A DNA stretch of 64,000 nt, taken from contig NZ_CP046883.1 of the NCBI RefSeq assembly GCF_014262665.1, positions 186,001 to 250,000 of the forward strand, given 5' to 3'. The position numbers and the translations under genes were made by a program. Of the stretch, positions 53,746 through 62,426 are shown in pieces (the stretch's first letter is position 1; each line of letters starts with the position of its first letter). Under the pieces are notes generated by a model, which worked only from the letters and a program-made list of their open reading frames with translations, did no database searches and was not told the DNA's origin. Source of the stretch: Corynebacterium anserum. Its GTDB lineage: Bacteria > Actinomycetota > Actinomycetes > Mycobacteriales > Mycobacteriaceae.

Positions 53746-54168
53746 TCCTGTTTGAGCTGGGGTGGAGGACGAGATAGGAGGAGATAAAGCCTGAGCATTC
53801 AGGGATTCTTGTTCGGAGCTCGCGTGCAGGAACGCATCAATGCCCGCGAGTGTCGTTTCGAAGGCTTGTGCTTGTGCTGTGCACGCCATGGATATTGAGT
53901 GGGAGGCTTGGATAAAAGCGGTGGTGACTTTTCCACCAGGAAGCGTGGGCATGTTTACCGCAAGAATGTGCTGAAGAGCTTGGAGAAGCTGCTGTGGCAG
54001 TAGGTGCAGTTGATTAGCTCGTGTTTGGACAAGGGCAGGCTCCAAACGGACGTGGCCAAGCTGCGTGAGTGTGGAGTGCCAAATTATTGACCGTGTTGGG
54101 TCAGTATTCTGTGTTGTTTTCCCAGTTTGGTTCGCATATTGCACTACTTCTACATCCTTCGGTGCCAT
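53734..54168 (-). CDS. small helical protein of unknown function, partner of the DUF1023 hydrolase
   Basis: The 144-residue product is mainly helical (ANQLHLLPQQLLQALQHILAVN, TTAFIQASHSISMACTAQAQAFETTLAGIDAFL), with a Ser/Pro/Thr-rich end and no signal peptide. The size, helical pattern and position before a WXG-like/DUF1023 gene resemble EspC/ESX-type small partners, but I do not recognise the sequence. Its TGA overlaps the first repeated ATG, so it is translationally linked to the downstream gene. Confidence 0.65.
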   Translation of the reverse strand: MAPKDVEVVQYANQTGKTTQNTDPTRSIIWHSTLTQLGHVRLEPALVQTRANQLHLLPQQLLQALQHILAVNMPTLPGGKVTTAFIQASHSISMACTAQAQAFETTLAGIDAFLHASSEQESLNAQALSPPISSSTPAQTGGRP

Positions 54169-54354
54169 TGCCCGTCCCTTCCTTCCCCCTCTTAATCTTC
54201 CCCTCTTAAGGTTGAGGCAGTTGTGCCGAGCTTAAGGTTGGCGTCCAGAAAAAGAAATGAAACAGACGGAGCTGTCTGTGGAAAAGTACAGTTATCCACA
54301 AGAGCTGAGATAGACAGTGGGCGAGCGAGGATAAACGTAGCTAGGCTGGAACGC

Positions 54355-55263
54355 ATGCGTATTGCGGTGATACAGATGAGCGCCCAGCCAGACGTGGAGG
54401 AAAACCTCGCACTCATCCGCAAATATATTGCGGCGGCTGCGGCGAATAACGCTGACCTCGTAGTTTTCCCAGAGGCAGCCATGTTCCCCTTCGATAATGG
54501 CCGTCTAGACCAGGTCGCCCAGCCTCTCGACGGGCCGTTTGCTACCGCGGTGATGGATACCGCGCGAAAGCACGATATTACAGCCGTGGTGGGCATGTTC
54601 ACCCCAGCAGATGTGGTGTACCGCAACCCAGCGGGAGACATTGTCGAAGAACAACCAGAGGGCGCTGGAGAGACGAACAGAATTCATCGTGTTTACAACA
54701 CGCTGCTTGTCGCAGGCCCGGATGTGGTGACTCACTACAACAAGATCCATACCTACGATGCTTTTGGTTACCACGAATCTGACACCGTCAAGCCAGGTGA
54801 CCGCCGCGTCACATTCGAAGTTCGAGGTGTCACGGTGGGGCTAGCGACCTGCTACGACATCCGTTTCCCGGGGCATTTTATCGACTTGGCGAATGCGGAA
54901 GCGAAGGTCATTGTCGTGCCGACCAGTTGGGCGGATGGTCCAGGGAAGCTCGAACAGTGGCGTGTGCTCACCGCGGCTCGGGCGCTGGACTCCACCTGCT
55001 ATCTTGTGGCAGCTGGCCAGGCACGCCCAGGGTCTCCTGACCGTTACGGCCAGCCCGATGGTCCGACCGGCATTGGCCACTCTGTGGTTATCGGCCCCAA
55101 TGGTTCAAAGCTGGCGGAAACCGGCTACATGGCGCAGGTGCTCACCGTGGACATCGATCCAAACCACGTGGACAAAGTGCGCAAAGGCCTTCCTGTTCTA
55201 GAAGGGCACAAGGTGGAGCGTGAACTATCCTCCACTGCTGTCGTGATGGCCGGTGGTCATTAA
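54355..55263 (+). CDS. carbon-nitrogen hydrolase (nitrilase-family amidase)
   Basis: From ATG 54355 the product is 302 residues and begins MRIAVIQMSAQPDVEENL, a typical nitrilase-family start; the frame is open 44 codons further upstream. The catalytic triad is visible as Glu in VVFPEAAMFPF, Lys in THYNKIHTYDAFGY, and Cys in LATCYDIRFPGHF. It hydrolyses an amide or nitrile bond; the substrate is not evident, with deaminated-glutathione amidase (Nit1-like) and omega-amidase as options. No strong ribosome site precedes the start, so a leaderless mRNA is possible. Confidence 0.9.
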   Translation: MRIAVIQMSAQPDVEENLALIRKYIAAAAANNADLVVFPEAAMFPFDNGRLDQVAQPLDGPFATAVMDTARKHDITAVVGMFTPADVVYRNPAGDIVEEQPEGAGETNRIHRVYNTLLVAGPDVVTHYNKIHTYDAFGYHESDTVKPGDRRVTFEVRGVTVGLATCYDIRFPGHFIDLANAEAKVIVVPTSWADGPGKLEQWRVLTAARALDSTCYLVAAGQARPGSPDRYGQPDGPTGIGHSVVIGPNGSKLAETGYMAQVLTVDIDPNHVDKVRKGLPVLEGHKVERELSSTAVVMAGGH

Positions 55264-55389
55264 ATCCCCGGCGAGTGAGTATAAAAGTCACCTGGCGTAG
55301 CCACCTCAGGTTCGGATGTGGCTACGCAATGTGGTTACATCCTGCCCAGGTGTGGCCACATGACGCGGCCAGATTAGGCTCAGACGTGG

Positions 55390-56844
55390 TTACATAAAGC
55401 GTAGGGGTAATTCGATGATCTGCTGTGGCGCCAGGTTATGCCGCTCCACCAATTCCCGGGAAGCCCGGCTAATCATTTCAGGAGAGCCGGCGATGATTAC
55501 CGTTTTTTCCTCAATCTTGCGAGCCTGCCGCAAAGCCACGTCCACCACATCGCCCTGCACAATCTGTCGCGTTACTTCGTCCGAGGGATGTTCCTCTACG
55601 CTGCTGTCCAACGTGGCGTGCCCCGCATGTTCCGGGTCATCAGCGGAGAGGGAACCCTCAGGATTGCCGGAGCCGACCTCATACTGGGGGAGAGGCCGAG
55701 AGTCCTCTGGAGTGTGTAGTTGATTAGCGACGGGAACCACACGCAACCAGTCAAAGGCATTCTTCAGTCCCATCATGCCCTCCAGTTCATAGAGCTCGCC
55801 CGGGTTGTGTGCTCCCCAAAAAAGCTGAACATTACGCATGGTGGGTGCCGTGCCGTTGGGGCGGACATCCTCAGGTGCAGCGTCCGGGGTGGCACCTATC
55901 ACTCCTCCCATGACCTGTTGCAAAATCGCTGCGCGAACAGGAGCCAACCCCACAGATTCGGCGATCATGAGGATCGGACGGTTAGTCTCGGCAGAGAACT
56001 GAGAGTCGTCTAGATGGAGGCCATAGGGGCGTCCATCCTCGTCACGTGGTTCAGGAGACAATACCCACGTGTCGCCGATTTGCGCGTGGCTAACTACAGT
56101 GCGCAAAAAATCATTGGAGAGGTGGTCACCGTGCTGTGTCTTGCCTGCACCGCAGGACACGTGGATTTCAATAAGCCCATCCGGATTAGCGGGAAGAGCA
56201 GCATACACCGGGCGCCATACCATCGGCGTGTAGGGCGTGCGAGCCAGCAAAGCCTCGCCCACCGCGTACCTTAAAGGCGGATCCATGTGCATGCGCACTA
56301 CCTTCATCGTTGGGTTGCGCAGCTCCACATCAACAACCTTCGCGCGAGCCGTTGGTGGGTTAATCTCTTCCCCTCGAGCCTTCGCCCCAATTTCATTCTC
56401 CGTTGCCTCGGCCGCACCATGCGCCAGAAGGCTACAGGCTAGTTCCACCGCATCTTTTAGCGACGCCACCCCGTCCGCATCCGGTATGTGCCGATCAATG
56501 CTGGCAAGTATCGCCTCAGATAAAGAAGCATAGTGCGTCGCGCCAAGGCCGTGACGTCGAAAAGAAGACCCCAACTGAACGAGTAAAGAACCGGTGGGGT
56601 AGTCGAATTCACCGGATTCTTCTACTCCGCGTTCACATCGGTCGAGGAGATGGAGGAGCGTGGGCGCATCCTGTGGAATGGTTTCACCGAAGTGTGTGGC
56701 CAGATCTGGTCCGGATGATCCGGCGATGCGTGGTAGTGGAACATTCAGAGGGGCATTTGGGCAGCTCAAGAGGCCTGTTAGTGCGCCGAAGATGATTTCC
56801 TCGCGATGGGCACGGGCAGCATCAATGGCGTGGTGGATCGACAT
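55390..56844 (-). CDS. FAD/NAD(P)-binding ferredoxin-reductase-like protein with globin-like N-terminus (Rv0385-like)
   Basis: From ATG 56844 the product is 484 residues. The first 160 or so are helical, with LHLLDRCERGVEESGEFDYPTGSLLVQLGSSFRRHGLGATHYASLSEAIL, resembling a flavohaemoglobin globin domain. The remainder follows flavoprotein reductase order: MVWRPVYAALPANPDGLIEIHVSCGAGKTQHGDHLSNDFL for FAD binding, then LMIAESVGLAPVRAAILQQVM for NAD(P) and VIIAGSPEMISRASREL at the end. A central acidic stretch (about 400-440) is an insertion. Whether haem is bound cannot be told; the proximal His is not certain. Confidence 0.7.
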   Translation of the reverse strand: MSIHHAIDAARAHREEIIFGALTGLLSCPNAPLNVPLPRIAGSSGPDLATHFGETIPQDAPTLLHLLDRCERGVEESGEFDYPTGSLLVQLGSSFRRHGLGATHYASLSEAILASIDRHIPDADGVASLKDAVELACSLLAHGAAEATENEIGAKARGEEINPPTARAKVVDVELRNPTMKVVRMHMDPPLRYAVGEALLARTPYTPMVWRPVYAALPANPDGLIEIHVSCGAGKTQHGDHLSNDFLRTVVSHAQIGDTWVLSPEPRDEDGRPYGLHLDDSQFSAETNRPILMIAESVGLAPVRAAILQQVMGGVIGATPDAAPEDVRPNGTAPTMRNVQLFWGAHNPGELYELEGMMGLKNAFDWLRVVPVANQLHTPEDSRPLPQYEVGSGNPEGSLSADDPEHAGHATLDSSVEEHPSDEVTRQIVQGDVVDVALRQARKIEEKTVIIAGSPEMISRASRELVERHNLAPQQIIELPLRFM

Positions 56845-57023
56845 GCGTTCATTGTGACACACAGGGTGGATAAGGCACGCCGGACTGAGAAAAGATTCTT
56901 AAAGAATTACTTTTCATAGCCGGTGGCTATTGGGATTCCTATGAGAGCTAGTGCGATGACCACTAATGCTCTCGTGCGATGAGCGTCCAAAGCTAGTGAG
57001 ATGCTCCATGCGATTATTGGAGA

Positions 57024-58127
57024 TTATTGAAAGGACTGGTTGCTCAACTTCTGCGGCGCCGTGTGATATTCCACGGGGGTGTCAGAGAAATTGATGGGGT
57101 TACGCACGCTGCGCATTCCGTTGATCTCCACGATGGGGTCTAAACCAAGTGATTCCGCAAACTGAAACGCCTGCTGGATGTCGTTAACTGGGCCGGCGGG
57201 GATGCCGGCTCTTCGGAGATCCTCAAACCATTCGTGCGCGGTTTTCTCTTGCAGTGCGTCTTCGATAATGGCGGCGAGTTCCTCTCGGTGAGCCACCCGA
57301 TCCGAGTTAGTGAGGAAACGTTCGTCAGTGACAAGCTCGGGCATACGGAGAACATCACACGTACGGCGAAACAGAGAATCATTACCTGCCGCGATAGCGA
57401 GATCTCCATGTTTAGTAGAGAAAACCTGGTAGGGGGCAATGGAAGGATGAGTATTGCCCATCGCTGTGCCTATCACACCGGCACCCACGTAAGCCGAGGA
57501 CTGGTTGGCTAATGAAGAGAGCAATGTGTGGAGCAGATTAATTTCAATGAGCTGCCCTTTACCAGTAGCGTGACGAGCGTTCAGTGCTGCAAGGATTCCC
57601 ATCCCCATGTGTAGCCCAGTGAGTACGTCGACGAGCGCCACGCCCACCTTGACTGGATGATCTTTTTCACCGTTGATGGACATGAGTCCACCTACAGCTT
57701 GAACCATGAGGTCATAGCCGCCGATGTCTGCACCTTCGCCGGAGCCGAAGCCCGATAGGGAAGCGTAGATCAACCCTTTGTTGTCCTTGGAGAGAGACTT
57801 ATAGTCCAGTCCCATCCGCTGCATAGTCCCGGGGCGGAAGTTTTCCACCAGAATGTCTGCGGTGAGGGCGATGTGCCGTGCCTGTTCGCGGCCTTCGTCT
57901 GTGGAGAGGTCGATCTCCACCGTCTTTTTATTTCTATTGACGCCAGCAAAGTACGTGGACAGACCCTGTTCATTAAAAGGAGGCCCCCAGGAGCGAGTGT
58001 CATCACCAATCCCAGGTCGCTCGATCTTTATCACGTGTGCGCCCATATCTGCCAGCATCATGGTGGCGTAGGGGCCGGCGAGAACTCGGGAGAAGTCTGC
58101 TATGACGAGACCGTCGAGGGGACCCAT
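57024..58127 (-). CDS. class III CoA-transferase (CaiB/BaiF), probable glutarate/dicarboxylate CoA-transferase
   Basis: The 367-residue product has the family N-terminus PLDGLVIADFSRVLAGPYATMMLADMGAHVIKIERPGIGDDTRSW, DILVENFRPGTMQRMGLDY and a likely catalytic Asp at about residue 167 in VGVALVDVLTGLH. It moves CoA between carboxylic acids. It lies 107 bp after the glutaryl-CoA dehydrogenase gene on the same strand, so succinyl-CoA:glutarate CoA transfer is the simplest role; this is inference from context. AAAGG precedes the ATG. Confidence 0.88.
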   Translation of the reverse strand: MGPLDGLVIADFSRVLAGPYATMMLADMGAHVIKIERPGIGDDTRSWGPPFNEQGLSTYFAGVNRNKKTVEIDLSTDEGREQARHIALTADILVENFRPGTMQRMGLDYKSLSKDNKGLIYASLSGFGSGEGADIGGYDLMVQAVGGLMSINGEKDHPVKVGVALVDVLTGLHMGMGILAALNARHATGKGQLIEINLLHTLLSSLANQSSAYVGAGVIGTAMGNTHPSIAPYQVFSTKHGDLAIAAGNDSLFRRTCDVLRMPELVTDERFLTNSDRVAHREELAAIIEDALQEKTAHEWFEDLRRAGIPAGPVNDIQQAFQFAESLGLDPIVEINGMRSVRNPINFSDTPVEYHTAPQKLSNQSFQ

Positions 58128-58234
58128 GGTTACCTTTCTTTGTAGGGAATTGGTTGGAAGTGGAGTGGCCTGCGTTGGGGGCGGTTGTGTGGGGTGCGGT
58201 TCTTCCTCGAAGGGGAGGCGAGGGCTGTCTTGGC

Positions 58235-59401
58235 TTAGCGGAAAGCGGATGTGCCGGTAAGTGCTTGGCCGATGATGAGCTGATGCATTTCAGCTGTGCC
58301 TTCATAGGTCAAGACTGACTCGAGATTGTTGGCATGGCGCAGTGGAGAGTATTCGAGGGTGATGCCGGATGCTCCCAGGAGAGTGCGGCACTCACGAGCG
58401 ATGTCGAGAGCTATGCGCGTGGAATTGAGTTTGCCTACGGATACTTGGTGAGGAGCCAGTTCTCCTTTGTCTTTCAACCGTCCCAGCTGGAGGGCAAGAA
58501 GAGTAGACTTGTTGAGCTCGACGGCCATGTTGGCCAGTTTTGCCTGCGTTAGCTGGAAGTTGGAAAGAGACTTCCCGAAAACTTCACGGGTCTGGGTGTA
58601 GTCAATGGTGGTGACCAAGCAGTCACGGGCTGCTCCCAGCGCTCCCCAGATGATGCCATAGCGAGCCTCGTTGAGGCAGGTCAGCGGACCACGTAGGGAG
58701 TTCACTTTCGGTAGTCGGTGGGAGTCCGGTACGCGACAGTTATCGAGGACGATTTCACCGGTGATGGATGCGCGCAAGGATAGTTTCTTGTGGATTTCAG
58801 GTGCAGAGAACCCTTCCATATCTGGCTCAAGGATGAATCCTGCGTAGCCGTCTTCTGTGCGTGCCCACACCACAGCGACGTCAGCAACGGGGGAGTTGGT
58901 GATCCACATTTTTGTGCCATTGAGGATCCACTCATCTCCGTCTTTCACAGCGCGTGTCTTCATGGACGCTGGGTCGGATCCAGCATCCGGTTCAGTGAGA
59001 CCAAAGCAGCCTAGATATTCGCCAGCTGCCATTTTTGGCAGGTATTTTTCCTTCTGCTCGTCAGAACCCCAGTGATGGATGGCGAACATTGCCAGGGAGC
59101 CCTGTACTGAAACGAAGGAACGCAAACCGGAATCGACTGCCTCGATTTCCATGCAGGCAAGTCCGTATGCCACGGCAGACGCACCGGGGCATCCGTAACC
59201 TTCGAGGTGCATTCCTAGGGCACCGAGTTGGCCAAATTGTGGGCCGAGTTCTTTGGCCGGGAGGGTAGCGCTATCGAACCAATCTTGAATGTGAGGTTTC
59301 AGGGTTTGAGTAGCGAAGTCCGACATAGCTTCTTGGAGCATGCGTTCCTCCTCTGTGAGGAGGGAGGAGAAGTTCGTGAGATCCAGTGGGGAGCTAGGCA
59401 T
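58235..59401 (-). CDS. gcdH: glutaryl-CoA dehydrogenase
   Basis: The 388-residue acyl-CoA dehydrogenase has GLRSFVSVQGSLAMFAIHHWGSDEQKEKYLP, matching the GCDH substrate-binding region with its Arg, then CFGLTEPDAGSDPASMKTRA and WITNSPVADVAVVWAR for FAD binding. The catalytic base is Glu at about residue 367 in YEGTAEMHQLIIG. GCDH oxidises and decarboxylates glutaryl-CoA to crotonyl-CoA. ATG 59401 has AAGGAG upstream. It is divergent from an IclR regulator and heads a unit with the CoA-transferase. Confidence 0.92.
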   Translation of the reverse strand: MPSSPLDLTNFSSLLTEEERMLQEAMSDFATQTLKPHIQDWFDSATLPAKELGPQFGQLGALGMHLEGYGCPGASAVAYGLACMEIEAVDSGLRSFVSVQGSLAMFAIHHWGSDEQKEKYLPKMAAGEYLGCFGLTEPDAGSDPASMKTRAVKDGDEWILNGTKMWITNSPVADVAVVWARTEDGYAGFILEPDMEGFSAPEIHKKLSLRASITGEIVLDNCRVPDSHRLPKVNSLRGPLTCLNEARYGIIWGALGAARDCLVTTIDYTQTREVFGKSLSNFQLTQAKLANMAVELNKSTLLALQLGRLKDKGELAPHQVSVGKLNSTRIALDIARECRTLLGASGITLEYSPLRHANNLESVLTYEGTAEMHQLIIGQALTGTSAFR

Positions 59402-59575
59402 GTCAACTCCTTACATAAATACGTAATAAAGTACTGATTTGTGTATTCTTGAGTGTAGCTTAGATTATTTTGAATGCAAAGGGTTCTTAAGAAAAGATAA
59501 GTCGGCATTCGAATTGTTCTGTGATGTCCTATGTCGTCGAGATAGGTAGAAGAGATACAGAAAGGTGTCCCCGAG

Positions 59576-60358
59576 ATGTCGCCACAGCATGCTTCATCAG
59601 ATGAATTGGTAGTTCACCGCTTTCCCTTCCCAGAGGAAGCGAATACGGGGCGCCCGCGTCATCGAACCGTTGACCGCATAGCAGACATTCTTGAGCACGT
59701 GGCCCGTAGCCCCCAGCCGCAAGGGCTGACCGATATCGCCAAAGCGATTGGTGCGCCCGTCAGTTCCACGCAGTCTCTGGTTAATGGGTTAGTTGCGGCG
59801 GGGTATCTCGAAGAAACAAACAAGGCCTTCCGTATGGGGTTGGCTCCGTATCTACTGAGCACCCTGGCGGGAAGTCGCCCAGTGGATCAAGTAACGCATG
59901 AGATGCTGGAGGCAATCGTCGAAGAAACCGGATACATCGTTGTGCTGGCAGCGCTAGTTGGCGACAACGTCTACTACCTTGACTACGCGTGCTCCGACCC
60001 GAAATTCGAGTATCTTGCTCAAAATCGCCTACAGCGTCCGCCCTTGGAAACTTCCGCAGGTTGGGCAATTTTGTCAGGATTAGGGGACGACCAGGTCTGG
60101 GGAATCCTGGCTGCGTCGAAGAGCTCACAAGAAACAATAAATAAGTTTCAGCGGTGGTACCCGCACATGAAAGAAACGGGTGAATGTATCGCGCCGGGGG
60201 TTGCTTTGAACGGCGCCGACGGTGTGGCTGTAGCGGTAGAGAAGCAGGGAACGGTAGTGGCCTCGGTATCGGTGATTGCATCGCCGGAAGAAATTGAGAA
60301 AGACTCTGAGACAATCATCGAGGTGCTTCGCCGTCATAGAAAGAAGTGGAATCGCTGA
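59576..60358 (+). CDS. IclR-family transcriptional regulator
   Basis: The 260-residue product has an N-terminal winged helix (RTVDRIADILEHVARSPQPQGLTDIAKAIGAPVSSTQSLVNGLVAAGYLEE) and a C-terminal IclR effector domain with LETSAGWAILSG and GECIAPGVALNGADGVAVAVEKQGTVVASVSV. It is divergent from gcdH and convergent with the TRAP genes, so it is the likely local regulator, responding to glutarate or a CoA ester. TTAC-N8-GTAA at 59411-59426 in the divergent gap is a weak operator candidate. Confidence 0.92.
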   Translation: MSPQHASSDELVVHRFPFPEEANTGRPRHRTVDRIADILEHVARSPQPQGLTDIAKAIGAPVSSTQSLVNGLVAAGYLEETNKAFRMGLAPYLLSTLAGSRPVDQVTHEMLEAIVEETGYIVVLAALVGDNVYYLDYACSDPKFEYLAQNRLQRPPLETSAGWAILSGLGDDQVWGILAASKSSQETINKFQRWYPHMKETGECIAPGVALNGADGVAVAVEKQGTVVASVSVIASPEEIEKDSETIIEVLRRHRKKWNR

Positions 60359-60515
60359 CAGAGGGAGAGAGCTGGTGGATAGAGAACTGATAAACGAACG
60401 CGCTCCGTGGCTCGGCTAGGACATGGGCAGGGTCTGTTGCTTGATAAGAATGGGAAGGCGAATGGGGTGAGATGAACTCAATTAATGGGAGCGACTGGTG
60501 AGAGAGTGATGATTC

Positions 60516-61805
60516 TTATTGTTTCCCCATTGCAGGAACCCAGAGAACCAATTCAGGCCATATGAGAAAAGCAAGTGCAATGACCAACATAGCCAGGACG
60601 TAAGGGAAGGAGCCCCTGAATACAACGATGGGGTTAATGCGCACTGCTTTGGAGACCACGAACACATTCAGCCCCATTGGCGGCGTAACCATTCCAGTTT
60701 CTGCAAGTAGCACGATGAATATGCCGAACCAAACAGGGTCGTAGCCCAGAGATTCGACGATCGGTAGCGTAACGGGAACGGTGAGGGCAATGATGGCTAT
60801 CTGGTCCATAAAGAAACCCAGTACCACGTAGACCGCAGCAATTAGCAGCATGATGACGAACGGATTGAGTGATGATCCACCTATTGCGCTCACGAGAGTC
60901 GGTGTGACGCGGGTTTCGGTTAAAAAATGACCCAAAACATGTGCGGACATGACTATCGCAAAAATCATTCCCGTGGTCTTAACAGTATCCAAGATAGCCT
61001 GACCAATTTGCTTGGTGTTCCATTTCCCTCTGGCTATAACCAGGATGACTGCAGCTAAAACTCCTAGGGCCGCAGCTTCGGTTGGTGTCGCAATGCCGAA
61101 GAATATGGAGCCAATCACCGCAATGAAGATCAGTAGTAGAGGGGAAGACTGCGCGATATAGGTGGCTTTCTGCTTCCAAGAGTAGGACTCCCCTTTTGGT
61201 GCCGATTGCCGGTCGCGCAGAAAACCGAGGTACATCACCACAATCAGGCTGAGAGCAACCAGAAGACCTGGGAAGAAGCCAGCAATGAGAACATCGCCAA
61301 CGGGCGCTTCAGCTGTGATTGCATAAAACACCAGAATGATCGATGGCGGAATCATTGCAGCCAGAGTTCCGACCACTGCTACCAAGCCAGTTGCAGTTTT
61401 CTTATGGTAACCTTCGCGGATCATCCTGGTGGAGGAAGTCTGAGCCAGCGTTGCTGCCGCAGCGGTGGACGAGCCTGACACAGCGGCGAAGGCAGTTCCC
61501 GCTCCTACTGAAGCAATTGCGGTGCCGCCGGGGATGCGCCCAATCACGGAACGAGCAGCGTCGAATAGAGAGTCCAAAAGGCCGGACATCAACATCAGCT
61601 GGGCCATCAAGACAAACAACGGTACGGCGGAAAGAGAATTAGAACGAACTGCAGCAAAAGGAGAGGTCTCCATGGTGGCTACTGCAAGTTCAGGACCTTC
61701 AAGAAATATGAGCCCCACTATTGCAGAGCCGAAAATGGCAAAGCTTACCGGAGTACGCAGGATAATTAGCCCAATAAGAAGTGAAATAATTAATAGAGCA
61801 AGCAT
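60516..61805 (-). CDS. dctM: TRAP transporter large permease subunit DctM
   Basis: The 429-residue product has about 12 membrane helices with VPLFVLMAQLMLMSGL, GGTAIASVGAGTAFAAVSGSSTAAAATLAQ, the TGLVAVVGTLAAMIPPSIILVFYAI motif and PTEAAALGVLAAVIL, all DctM hallmarks. It couples sodium or proton entry to uptake of an acid captured by DctP. It follows dctQ with a 3-bp gap and is the last gene of the dctPQM operon. Confidence 0.95.
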   Translation of the reverse strand: MLALLIISLLIGLIILRTPVSFAIFGSAIVGLIFLEGPELAVATMETSPFAAVRSNSLSAVPLFVLMAQLMLMSGLLDSLFDAARSVIGRIPGGTAIASVGAGTAFAAVSGSSTAAAATLAQTSSTRMIREGYHKKTATGLVAVVGTLAAMIPPSIILVFYAITAEAPVGDVLIAGFFPGLLVALSLIVVMYLGFLRDRQSAPKGESYSWKQKATYIAQSSPLLLIFIAVIGSIFFGIATPTEAAALGVLAAVILVIARGKWNTKQIGQAILDTVKTTGMIFAIVMSAHVLGHFLTETRVTPTLVSAIGGSSLNPFVIMLLIAAVYVVLGFFMDQIAIIALTVPVTLPIVESLGYDPVWFGIFIVLLAETGMVTPPMGLNVFVVSKAVRINPIVVFRGSFPYVLAMLVIALAFLIWPELVLWVPAMGKQ

Positions 61806-61808
61806 TGC

Positions 61809-62426
61809 TTAGACCTCTTCCTCGCCTGGATCGTAATCGGTGAATGGGCGATGCCAAGGAGTTATAAGTTCGCGGAAAAGGTCAATGGCTGCGATGATTG
61901 CGCACATCAGTGCCGCAACGGGAACTATAGCCCGATAGGTCCAGTCAGGTGTGGGAAGGTCAGCCATCCCGGGCAACGTCGCATGCCCCATGCTGTGGGC
62001 CATGACTGTCTCGTTCCATCCCCCTAGAATCATGAATGTTAAGGAAATAAAAACAATGAGATGGATGGCAATGAGGATGATTTTCTGAACGCGTTTAGGG
62101 AAGATTCCGAACAAAGATTGCACAGCAATATGTGATCCCGTTCGATAAGCAGTGACCAAACCGAAGAAGGCGATAAGGGGCAGCATGTACTTCTCAGTGA
62201 GAGAAATGTTCCAGCCCAGCGGCGAACCAAAAAATTCGCGCATAGCTATTTCAACGAGAGTGATTGTGGTTAAGCCAATAATCGCTGCGCCTGCTATCCA
62301 CGCTGCGAGCGCGGACACCATGTTTTGAATTTTGTCCAAAAACGGATGATCGGTGGTGTGATAGCCAAATCGACTGCGTTCAGCAGTGCCATGGTGATCT
62401 GGATGCACGAAAGTCTTCGCAGGCAT
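61809..62426 (-). CDS. dctQ: TRAP transporter small permease subunit DctQ
   Basis: The 205-residue product has four membrane helices (AWIAGAAIIGLTTITLVEIAMREFFG, WNISLTEKYMLPLIAFFGLVTAYRTGSHIAVQ, IILIAIHLIVFISLTFMILGGW, AIVPVAALMCAIIAAIDLF), matching DctQ with its conserved REFFG and HIAV segments. The N-terminal 35 residues are polar. Its ATG overlaps the dctP stop by one base, so expression is coupled. Confidence 0.92.
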   Translation of the reverse strand: MPAKTFVHPDHHGTAERSRFGYHTTDHPFLDKIQNMVSALAAWIAGAAIIGLTTITLVEIAMREFFGSPLGWNISLTEKYMLPLIAFFGLVTAYRTGSHIAVQSLFGIFPKRVQKIILIAIHLIVFISLTFMILGGWNETVMAHSMGHATLPGMADLPTPDWTYRAIVPVAALMCAIIAAIDLFRELITPWHRPFTDYDPGEEEV

